From IMG/VR virus record IMGVR_UViG_3300009502_000093, positions 1-42,189 of that record: a stretch of 42,189 nt of DNA. The stretch is one strand, 5' to 3'. Position numbers and translations under genes: made by a program. The notes under the pieces were generated by a model. That model worked only from the letters and a program-made list of their open reading frames with translations, did no database searches and had not been told where the DNA came from. The number at the start of each line of letters is the position of its first letter. Position 1 is the first letter of the stretch. This DNA is from a virus. Below, in pieces: positions 14,636 through 22,500 of the stretch.

Positions 14636-16291
14636 TTAAGCGTTATAAGTGCCAGACGAAGTGAAAGTGTGAATCGTATATCCACCTGAGCTAGTCACTG
14701 TACCGCCTGTGCCACGTTGTGGACCGAGGTAGGAGATGATTACGATACCTGAGCCGCCTGCTCCAGATGTGCCTGAATACGTTGTTCCGCCAGTAATATA
14801 ATCATAAGCGCCACCACCACCGCCGGTGTTTACTGTTCCGCTAGTTGCTGTACCACTTTGTGTTGCAGTGCCTGCTCCGCCACCGCCAGTACCGGGAGTA
14901 CCGCCGGGGGCGCTACCTCCACCAGCATAAGTTACTGACGTTCCGCTAATGGTTGAAGCAGCTCCATTGCCACCATTAATCGTTGAACCCGCAGCACCAG
15001 CACCGCCGCCACCGCCACCATTACCGTATGGGTTTGCTCCTGCTGTTCCGCCTGCATTACCTTGACCAACCGTTCCTGACCCGCCAACCGCAGTCGTTCC
15101 GCCACCGCCTCCCGACCCACCGCTTGCACCTGTAGATACTCCGCCAGCACCACCGCCTAAGGCAGTTGCAAAAACTCCAAAACCAGAATTTGAACCATTA
15201 TTTCCACCACTGTTTGAACCCGTAACAGAAGCACCACCGGCTCCTACAGTAATTGTGTAAAAAGTTCCTGGAGAAACTGTGTAAGAGCCGCTTAATAACC
15301 CACCAGCCCCACCAGCTCCTGCGCTGTTGTATGCTCCTGACCCTGCGCCGCCGCTGCCTCCACCCGCCACAACAAGGTAATTAACAAAATAATTACCAAT
15401 AGGTGAAACGGTGAAACCGGAATAAGCAACCCATCCTTGATTGGAGTCCGCATAGACTAGAGAGACTGCTGCACCATTTGTGTTTATGGTAACATTAGAA
15501 GAATTAGCATTGATCTTTGAACCGTTGGGAAAAATGATAAAATTATTTGTAGCAAATGTACGAGAATAATCAATAAAGGTAACGGTGTTTCCTGTCGATG
15601 GACTCGACGGCAGTGTTGCAGTGACATTACCAGACGCAGTATTAGTATTAACAAAATAACTATTGCTAGAGTATGCAAGAAATGATGTATTTTGAACTGT
15701 TTGCCATGTTGTGCCTGGAACAATAACACCAGGAGCAATTTGCGCCGCAGTGATTGTGTTATTGGCAATATAAGCACCAATAATGGAAGCAGGTGCCGCA
15801 GGAATTGCATTAACAATTGAAGAGAGATAAAAACTCTCAACCTGAATAACATCGTTTAAGTTTGCACCAGTGTTTAATATAACTGTGACACCAGACGTTG
15901 CTGTGTAATCAGTTATACTTAGTAATACACCATTTCTGTATATGTTTATGAAACCTGCTGTATATGAAGGTACTGTGAATGTTGTTTGACCAGATGTTGC
16001 TGTGTATTCAGTATACGTTCTGTATGATGCGGTTGTCACGCCAGATGCAGGAATGCCAAGATAACGAACGGAAATGTTATTTGTACCGACTGGTGGTGCT
16101 TGAGAAAAAGTTAGTGTTGTTCCGTTAACCCCCATTGTGCTTGGATCCTGCACGACCCCAGTGATAGCAACAATCATTGCGGAAGTAGTTCCTGGTGCAA
16201 CAGACATTGTAAACGCTGTGTTCGAACCATTACCTGAAAACGTATCAATTACAAATGATGCTGTTGTCGGACTAGCCCCCAAATATGACAT
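14636..16291 (-). CDS. Glycine-rich receptor-binding (adhesin-like) protein B with fibre base
   Basis: This 551-residue protein is the longest of the five glycine-rich proteins. Domains in order: fibre base MSYLGASPTTASFVIDTFSG ... APPVGTNNISVRYLG (1-80); a second beta domain with TATSGQTTFTVPSYTAG (about 90-155); a helix-like leader IIGAYIANNTITAAQIAPG (165-185); a beta domain TASGNVTATL ... FIDYSRTFATNNFI (about 215-300); VNYLVVAGGG; Gly-rich tip (about 310-510); and cap (YLGPQRGTGGTVTSSGGY, then TIHTFTSSGTYNA). From the FIDYSRTF domain into the start of the Gly region, and in the cap, it is almost identical to protein A, while the loops inside the Gly-rich part differ. It is the only member that keeps base, stalk and tip in one chain. 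Confidence 0.8.
   Translation of the reverse strand: MSYLGASPTTASFVIDTFSGNGSNTAFTMSVAPGTTSAMIVAITGVVQDPSTMGVNGTTLTFSQAPPVGTNNISVRYLGIPASGVTTASYRTYTEYTATSGQTTFTVPSYTAGFINIYRNGVLLSITDYTATSGVTVILNTGANLNDVIQVESFYLSSIVNAIPAAPASIIGAYIANNTITAAQIAPGVIVPGTTWQTVQNTSFLAYSSNSYFVNTNTASGNVTATLPSSPSTGNTVTFIDYSRTFATNNFIIFPNGSKINANSSNVTINTNGAAVSLVYADSNQGWVAYSGFTVSPIGNYFVNYLVVAGGGSGGAGSGAYNSAGAGGAGGLLSGSYTVSPGTFYTITVGAGGASVTGSNSGGNNGSNSGFGVFATALGGGAGGVSTGASGGSGGGGGTTAVGGSGTVGQGNAGGTAGANPYGNGGGGGGAGAAGSTINGGNGAASTISGTSVTYAGGGSAPGGTPGTGGGGAGTATQSGTATSGTVNTGGGGGAYDYITGGTTYSGTSGAGGSGIVIISYLGPQRGTGGTVTSSGGYTIHTFTSSGTYNA
15388..15433. repeat. 46-bp exact direct repeat, copy in adhesin gene B
   Basis: This segment, from the junction of the FIDYSRTF beta domain and the glycine-rich tip of protein B, is identical to 18012-18057 in protein A. 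Similarity continues on both sides with scattered differences. Confidence 0.85.
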
Positions 16292-16310
16292 GTGTTATAC
16301 CTGTTTAAAA

Positions 16311-16682
16311 TTATTTAGTATTAGCAGTATTCGCTGTTGGTACTGCAACCCACGATGTAGTGGCTTCGTCCCATGTGTATGTTTTGCCGTCTGTGGGCAT
16401 TTCAACAGGTGCTTTCCATACCCACGTAGATTGATCGAGTACCCATGAGTTGAATGGTTTTGGTGGATAAAACACATCATGCGTCGAATCGTATGTGTAT
16501 CCAATACCCGCATAGTTACCACGTAGCGGAGTGCCGCCTTGCGTGTGTGTGTTGGCAATCGTATTGTAGGATGTTTTTATCCAAGAACCAGGACTTGTAT
16601 CCACAAATGTTTGAAAGAATTCTGCTTCCGCTACAATAACTTGTGATACTTTACCGTCAACTACTTTTGCGAAGTGTGAAAT
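16311..16682 (-). CDS. Conserved small virion protein with apparent ATT start
   Basis: The product would be 123 residues. The C-terminal part is a recognisable small protein of aquatic T4-like fibre regions: WIKTSYNT, GNYAGIGYTYD, PPKPFNSWVLD, MPTDGKTYTWDEATTSWV. The family normally begins M[SA]HFAK.., and the in-frame sequence upstream encodes SHFAKVVDGKVSQVIVAEAE. The codon in the initiator position is ATT (16682-16680), preceded by a perfect AAGGAG 7 bases away. The only NTG start in frame is a GTG at 16604, which would cut off the conserved first 26 residues and has no ribosome binding site. I therefore annotate from ATT, as known for AUU in infC; a G-to-T mutation or assembly error is the alternative. 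It sits between the HNH gene and protein B. Confidence 0.7.
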   Translation of the reverse strand: MSHFAKVVDGKVSQVIVAEAEFFQTFVDTSPGSWIKTSYNTIANTHTQGGTPLRGNYAGIGYTYDSTHDVFYPPKPFNSWVLDQSTWVWKAPVEMPTDGKTYTWDEATTSWVAVPTANTANTK

Positions 16683-16688
16683 TTTAAT

Positions 16689-16695
16689 TCTCCTT
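16689..16695 (-). promoter_or_regulatory. Ribosome binding site that decides the ATT start
   Basis: The minus strand reads AAGGAGA, overlapping the TAA stop of the HNH gene (TAAGGAG). The spacing from AAGGAG to the ATT at 16682 is 7 bases, which is optimal, and there is no ATG, GTG or TTG in that frame at a usable distance. Confidence 0.75.
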
Positions 16696-17179
16696 AAAAA
16701 TGTTTGGCATATATGCCATGATATTTATCTCGTGCTTCAGTTGCCACGAGATCAGCTAACTCCAAATCTTCAAATGAACCAATATACTTTCTTTTACCAT
16801 TTACCATTAAACTAACTATCCAATTTTGTTTCCATTCGGAATTTTTTGGTGATGACTGTAAAAAAACATTCTTATATGGGGATCTACTTGTTGATCTATG
16901 TTTACTATTTAAACAATTCTGTTGTTGTGTAACTTCTCTTAAATTCTCTATCTTATTATTTAATCTATCGCCATCGATATGATCTATGGTTTTTGGTAAA
17001 TATCCATGATGCCAAAGAAAAATCATACGATGTAACGTCTGTATTTTTCCATCAACAGAAATCCTCTCATATCGTTTCATACCCATAGCAATCACAGCAG
17101 ATTTACCATTCTTCTTTCTAATTAACTTCCCATCTTTATAGTCAAATAAATCTTTTAATTGATCTTGCGTCACACTCAC
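16694..17179 (-). CDS. HNH homing endonuclease with AP2-like DNA-binding domain
   Basis: This 161-residue protein has an HNH core: LHRMIFLWHHG (catalytic-type His50), KTIDHIDGDRLNN (64-75) and KIENLREVTQQQN (76-88), followed by SPYKNVFLQS and a C-terminal AP2-like segment WIVSLMVNGKRKYIGSFED plus ATEARDKYHG (about 102-158). Free-standing HNH-AP2 genes are mobile elements of phage genomes. The start is GTG at 17179 with AGGAG 7 bases upstream; an ATG just before is followed at once by a stop. It lies between the two most similar adhesin genes (A and B), which suggests it entered here or takes part in gene conversion of this region. All key HNH residues seem present, so it is probably active. 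Confidence 0.9.
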   Translation of the reverse strand: MSVTQDQLKDLFDYKDGKLIRKKNGKSAVIAMGMKRYERISVDGKIQTLHRMIFLWHHGYLPKTIDHIDGDRLNNKIENLREVTQQQNCLNSKHRSTSRSPYKNVFLQSSPKNSEWKQNWIVSLMVNGKRKYIGSFEDLELADLVATEARDKYHGIYAKHF

Positions 17180-17213
17180 ATTACTTCTCCTGAAAATTTA
17201 ATTAATATAAAAC

Positions 17214-17221
17214 TATTTATG
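17214..17221 (-). promoter_or_regulatory. Possible late promoter box upstream of the HNH gene
   Basis: The minus strand reads CATAAATA, one mismatch from the late consensus, in the 50-base gap between protein A and the HNH gene. It is tentative because such boxes also arise by chance in AT-rich DNA. Confidence 0.35.
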
Positions 17222-17229
17222 TTGTTAAA

Positions 17230-18438
17230 TTAAGCGTTATAAGTGCCAGACGATGTAAACGTATGGATGGTGTAGCCACCGCTAGAAGTCACCGTACCGC
17301 CTGTTCCACGCTGTGGACCGAGGTAAGAGATGATTACGATGCCTGAACCGCCTGCGCCACCTGCCGCGGCAGTGCCACCGCCACCACCACCACCTCCGCC
17401 ACCAGTATTGGCTGTACCTGCTGTTCCTATAGTATTAGCTGCACCGCCCGCACCGCCGCCACCAGAACCACCTGCACCAGCCGTTCCTCCGGTATAAGCA
17501 CCGCCACCTCCGCCACCCGCATAAGTTACGGCAGAACCAGAAATAGAATTTGATGCGCCAGCACCGCCACCGCCAGAAGTTGAAGTTACAGCGTTAACAC
17601 CGACGGCAGAAGCACCGCCACCACCGCCTGAACCATAACTTGCAGCAGTTGTGGATGTGCCGCCAGCAAAGCCTTGACCTGAAGTTCCTGCTCCGCCAAC
17701 CCTGCTAGTAACGCTATTAGAACCACCCCCACCGCCGCCCGACCCACCAGCGCCGCCATCCGCATTGCTTCCGCCACCCACTCCGCCATAACCGCCACCT
17801 AAAGCAGTATTAATTGTAGAAATAGACGAATTAATACCGACAGAGCCAGATGTAGTGGATGTACCAGCCGCACCACCAGCACCAACAGTAATTGCGTAAC
17901 TAGCCCCAGAAGAAAAAGCTGTTGTGCTTGTTAAAACACCTCCTGCACCGCCACCTCCCCCGCCGTCACCACCACCACCACCACCGCCAGCCACAATAAG
18001 GTAATTAACCGAATAATTACCAATAGGTGAAACGGTGAAACCGGAATAAGCAACCCAACCTTGGTTTGAGTCAATATAAACTAAAGAGACTGCTGCACCA
18101 TTTGTATTAATAATCACATTACTCGTATTAGCATTAATTTTATTGCCATTAGGATTAATAATAAAATTATTAGTAGCAAATGTACGAGAATAATCAATAA
18201 ATGTGATATTATTACCAATACCAGGACTTGCAGTAAGTGTAGCGAATACGTTTCCCGATGCTGTGTTAGTATTAACGGGATAACTATTTGCTGAATATGC
18301 AATAAAGTTTGCCGTTTGTGGTGTATTCCAAGTTGTACCGCCTGCACCAGGCGCCAACATCGAGTTGGTGATGCTTCCTGCTGGAATCAATGATGATACA
18401 TTAGCAATACTTGTTGAGTCTATGTAACTAATAGTCAT
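17230..18438 (-). CDS. Glycine-rich receptor-binding (adhesin-like) protein A
   Basis: This is a 402-residue protein. I choose the ATG at 18438, two bases after the stop of the 108-residue gene; a start ten codons upstream would only extend into that gene. Layout: short leader ISYIDSTSIANVSSLIPAGS with NSMLAPGA (1-35); a beta domain TASGNVFATL ... FIDYSRTFATNNFI (about 45-135); VNYLIVAGGGGGGG; ~220 residues of Gly tracts with variable loops; and a cap identical to that of protein B (YLGPQRGTGGTVTSSGGY, then TIHTFTSSGTYNA). It lacks B's base domains, so it probably docks on another subunit, perhaps the small protein encoded just upstream. Confidence 0.8.
   Translation of the reverse strand: MTISYIDSTSIANVSSLIPAGSITNSMLAPGAGGTTWNTPQTANFIAYSANSYPVNTNTASGNVFATLTASPGIGNNITFIDYSRTFATNNFIINPNGNKINANTSNVIINTNGAAVSLVYIDSNQGWVAYSGFTVSPIGNYSVNYLIVAGGGGGGGDGGGGGGAGGVLTSTTAFSSGASYAITVGAGGAAGTSTTSGSVGINSSISTINTALGGGYGGVGGGSNADGGAGGSGGGGGGSNSVTSRVGGAGTSGQGFAGGTSTTAASYGSGGGGGASAVGVNAVTSTSGGGGAGASNSISGSAVTYAGGGGGGAYTGGTAGAGGSGGGGAGGAANTIGTAGTANTGGGGGGGGGGTAAAGGAGGSGIVIISYLGPQRGTGGTVTSSGGYTIHTFTSSGTYNA
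18012..18057. repeat. 46-bp exact direct repeat, copy in adhesin gene A
   Basis: Identical over 46 bases to 15388-15433 and in the same orientation. With the matching 3' ends of both genes (24 identical bases at 14636-14659 and 17230-17253) it brackets the variable glycine-rich tips. Confidence 0.85.
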
Positions 18439-18440
18439 GA

Positions 18441-18767
18441 TTATGAATTTTCCAATACGCTGAACCAAACATCAGATGCACTATTTGCAGATGTTGTGAC
18501 GGTTACAACATCACTTGGTAAAAGAACTAATTTCTGATCAACACCTGCTACAACTAATGAACCACCAACAGGTACCGTAGCATTTGCAATGATATAAAAA
18601 GTATTAGATGTTCTTGTGACAGTCACATTTGCTGAAATCGGACTATTAATTTTGTTCGAAATAACAAGACCAATACCAACAGATGAAACAATTGCAGGTA
18701 CAGTATATATTACGGTGCCATTTGTTGAAATATTTGCGCTTGGATAACTTTTGAATAGATTGCTCAT
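18441..18767 (-). CDS. Small beta-rich virion protein, paralogue 3 of 3
   Basis: This 108-residue protein has features shared with the 105- and 116-residue proteins: NGTVIYTVPAIVSSVGIGLV, ISNKINSPISANVTVTR, ATVPVGGSLVVAG, then DVVTVTTSANSASDVWFSVL with a closing ENS. It has an AGGAAAA site before the ATG at 18767 and is followed after 2 bases by glycine-rich protein A. The fold is probably a small beta sandwich. No enzymatic motif is seen. Confidence 0.65.
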   Translation of the reverse strand: MSNLFKSYPSANISTNGTVIYTVPAIVSSVGIGLVISNKINSPISANVTVTRTSNTFYIIANATVPVGGSLVVAGVDQKLVLLPSDVVTVTTSANSASDVWFSVLENS

Positions 18768-18780
18768 GCTGTTTTCCTAT

Positions 18781-19296
18781 TTAACCTAATGCGATTGACA
18801 ATGCTAGTGATAGTGAAGAAACTGCATTTGCCGCATCACTTATTTGTTGTGCTATTTGTGTGTTTGCTTGACCTGATAGTGAATTTGCTGATAATATTGT
18901 TAGTGTTGTGTTACCCGTCACACTCAACGCATTTGTTGCATTCAAAGTCAAAAATGATGCAGAATTTGCATACATTGTGTTTGATGAAATATTTCCAATA
19001 GCGATTTCATTCAGATTTAGGGTAGTATTACCAGATACAGTTAAATTACCAGAAATGATTGCATCACGAGAAACTTGTAACGCTTGGCCGCTACCGGAGA
19101 TTACTACATTACCTGTAAACAATGAGTTGTTGGAGACTTGTAAACCCGTACCCGGAGAGTTTAATGTCAATAAACCAGTATCTTTAGTGTAATTATATTT
19201 ACCGAGATTGTCGATTTCCTGTGTGAGTTGGTTCATTGTCAGAACCAAATCTCCAAACGTATTACTATAGGAAAGTAAAGATACTAGATTTGCCAT
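18781..19296 (-). CDS. Fibre-like virion protein
   Basis: This 171-residue protein has an N-terminal helix (SYSNTFGDLVLTMNQLTQEI, residues about 9-28), typical of a trimerising or docking segment, followed by short beta repeats of the form SGN..VSGN (LFTGNVVISGSG, AIISGNLTVSGNTTLN, ALSVTGNTTLTI) and a C-terminal helix (ISDAANAVSSLSLALSIALG). Proteins of this shape occur after the DUF4815 gene in aquatic T4-like phages and are listed only as virion proteins. The ATG overlaps the stop of the 72-residue gene (TAATG). Confidence 0.65.
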   Translation of the reverse strand: MANLVSLLSYSNTFGDLVLTMNQLTQEIDNLGKYNYTKDTGLLTLNSPGTGLQVSNNSLFTGNVVISGSGQALQVSRDAIISGNLTVSGNTTLNLNEIAIGNISSNTMYANSASFLTLNATNALSVTGNTTLTILSANSLSGQANTQIAQQISDAANAVSSLSLALSIALG

Positions 19297-19514
19297 TATT
19301 GTGTCTTAGATAGTTGTTGTAGCAATTGTTTGATTTCATTCATATCGTTTTTAATGCTAGAAATTTCATCGTTCAATGTATTTATCTGTTCTTTTTGAGA
19401 AGACATCATACGAACTTTATTGTAATATTCATCTTTTGCTGCACTGTCGAGATTACTGAGTCCCATTGATCCAGTGTCTCTTACGAAAGTAGTTCCTGTA
19501 ACTTTGACAAACAT
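19296..19514 (-). CDS. Small coiled-coil virion protein
   Basis: This 72-residue protein has an N-terminal segment FVKVTGTTFVRDTGSMGLSN and a C-terminal coiled coil from about residue 35 (KVRMMSSQKEQINTLNDEIS then SIKNDMNEIKQLLQQL). A small protein with the pattern 'V....FVRD...M.L.N.D..A..EYY.KVRM' is conserved next to baseplate genes in cyanophage-type T4-like genomes. It has a strong AAGGAG site before ATG 19514 and lies 11 bases after the giant baseplate gene. It is probably an assembly or linking subunit (inference). Confidence 0.7.
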   Translation of the reverse strand: MFVKVTGTTFVRDTGSMGLSNLDSAAKDEYYNKVRMMSSQKEQINTLNDEISSIKNDMNEIKQLLQQLSKTQ

Positions 19515-19524
19515 TTTAAACTCC

Positions 19525-22500
19525 TTATAAACCAGTACCCGATGGTAAAGCGATTGCTCTCATTTCAGTCAAATAAGGAGCATTCGTATTGTCTGACGTA
19601 ATCAATATGATTTTTATTGCAAATTGAATGAACGATTTATATGTCGTTCCATTTGTTGAAGTATAAGAAATATAATTATTTGCAATATTATTGATGCCTG
19701 GCGCATATTCAATTTCTTGTGTATCACCAAAATTCTTAGAATAATATGTGAAATTACTCATTGGCGTCATTAATTGCCACGATCCAGAATCAAATGTTTG
19801 ACTATCCGCTGAACTTAACAATTTATACATCACAATGATATTTGAACCGACCGGACGGTATCCTGCCAAGAATACACGTAAATCGCCGGAATCATTGCCT
19901 GGAGCAAGAACAACTTTCTTGGTGATATATTTAGTTGCCGCATTTCCACCTTTAGGTGAATACTCAGAAACAAGAGATAATGAGGCACCTGTACCAGGAG
20001 ACGTATTTGCATCCGTAATTGTTACTGTTGGTGTTGATAGGTAGCCAGAACCACCATACGTTACATATACAGATTGAATGACACCATTAGCAATGTTTGC
20101 GGAAGCAGTTGCCTGTACACCACCAGTTTGATCTGGTGCAGACACAGAAACAGTTGTTGTGTTGACGTTGTAACCAGCACCACCAGAGACTAATGTGATT
20201 TGAGAATTAGAAAATGGTAAGTTATTGATATTATATTTAACGTTGTAAACAGTTAATCCATCATCAGATAACATTGGTGAAACGTTTGAATCGGCAGATG
20301 TCATCGAAGCATAAACAATAAATGAATTGTTTGAATTTGCTACAAGAACTCTTTCACCTTTATTGTCATTTAATAATACATTTGTTAATTTTGGTGAACC
20401 AAAACGCCCCGGTGCAGTCGATGTTTCCCCTGCATAAGCACCTGTTGAGGAAACTGTTGCATTATATGTATAATTAATAGCAGTAGATGTTGGTAACAAA
20501 TCTGTTGTCGTGATATTATATGCATCTGACAGTATGTTAGACGATGATAATGTGTTATCTAAATTAACAATTGTGTTTGCTTGAACAGTACCGTTTACAA
20601 AATTGGATAATGATTTTCTTGTTGGTAGATTTTTAGGAACAACAAATTGAATCTTAGGTGATTGTGTTGTGTCAAATAGTGCTTGATTAACAACAAACAT
20701 CAATGATTTTGTTGGATCGGCAACCCAAGTAATGGCATTTTGTGATAAGAATAAAGAACCAACATAAGGTGTTGTACCAATTTTAGTAATAACAGATGGT
20801 GTTGCATCTGTTGGTAAATTCTTAACAGAAGAAGAAATTGCGGTAGCACCTTGTGATGCTAGATATACATTATACTCTGTGGAATTTGATTGTAAAATGA
20901 ACGAATATAGTTTACCGGATTGAATAAAGACTGGTGCATCAAATGTAAATTCTGTATATGATGTGGAGTCCAAATAATGCGGTGTCGAAGAGACATTTAC
21001 TTTATCCGGTGTCAGTGAAGCAATAGCATAGTCTAGTGTTTGACCGTTTGGATATCCATTCAGTGTACCAACGATAGACAATTTAACTGGTACGTTAGAT
21101 GTTGTCGGTTTCGATTGGAAAAAGAACTTAACAGAACTTAAAAATACACCATTTGGATAATTGCTCTTATCTACAATAAATGTCTGTGCAACAGGATCAT
21201 ACGGTGTAATCGAATATGATGAAGCAACTAATTGATTTTGTATGTATTGAGTCGATGAGAAAGTGTTTTTAGCAGATGCTATTGAGGGTGCAAAATCCAA
21301 TGCTTGTGATGTTGTTGATAATCCAGAAGCAGTGAATGTTGCCACAGCATATGTTGTTGCTGATGTCGAATCTGTAGAAACTGTTCTATTATCAACACGG
21401 AACTGTCTTTGACCGTTCTGGAATGTTGAAGGCGGAATAGAAAACACAGCAGCAAAGTTACCAATTTCATTTGATGAAATTTGCGGTGCAACACCATTAG
21501 AAATGCTTGTTAGATAATTTGTGTTATTTGACCAATTTTTATTACCACGCATACGGTAAACAGAAGTCAGTGCAGAACCTACTGTCGAGTTGTAGCCAGA
21601 AGAGACTGCAATAGAAGTATCTAAAGTAGCAATTTTAGTCGAACCAACATATGATGTTACATTTGCAGTGTAAGTTGTTGTTGATGTGCCGTTCGTTGAT
21701 GTAACGGAAATTGCAGAACCCGTGTAGAAATTATTTGTATTTGATGCTAACGGACTTAACTGAATTTGTGTTACACCGGTCGTGTAAGTACCACCACCGG
21801 ATACGTTCGATGATGTTCCGTTGTTAGCAGAAACCACACCACCAGACATGTTTAATGTTACACCGTTAATTGTATTTGATTGTGGTGTACCATATGCTGT
21901 TGTGCTTAAGTAATTTCCATTTGAATCGAATTGACCGTTTTGTATTGTTGATAAAGTATTTGCTGTCATACCAACGGCAGACACAAAAGTATACAAACGT
22001 GTATTAGATGTATTTGCGTAATTGTATACATCAACAACTTTACCCAATAGATTCCAGTTACCTGATGACAAGTAACCAATTAAATCACCAGAGTTAAATG
22101 AACCAGTCACACCAGTTAATTCAAGAACTGTGGGTAGTGAGATGTATGGATCAACAATTGTGCTATCAAATGATGTTGTTAGTGGTGTATTCACTTTTAA
22201 TGAACCTGCACGAGCAACTAAATCTTGAGCACGAATGTACGGCTGAATTGCTACATTTGTGATGTAACCATTCGTTGAGTTGTATGTAGATGGTAATTGT
22301 GACCAATAACCAGAAACCGTAGTTTGACTCAGATTCACATAAGTTTGTGTTGAATTGACTGAATAACCAACAACGGATCCAAACGGACCGTTAAACGCAC
22401 CGTGATTGATGACTGATTGCGAATAACTTGTTGACCACTCGGAACCAGGTACGGTTTGCCAATTACCAACACTTAAAATATTCAAGTTATTACTTTGTTG

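Noticed and set aside
16295-16558. 87-residue frame overlapping the 123-residue gene
   Set aside because: It lies in another frame of a gene with clear family motifs, has no ribosome site and no recognisable composition.
10726-18438. GC-rich islands suggesting recently acquired DNA
   Set aside because: The higher GC content follows directly from glycine and alanine codons; the flanking non-glycine parts of the same genes have the usual AT-rich composition.
18439-18468. Upstream start for adhesin A at 18468
   Set aside because: It would overlap the 108-residue gene by 28 bases, and the extra ten residues (VQRIGKFII) do not fit the leader pattern; ATG 18438 with 2-base spacing fits the operon.
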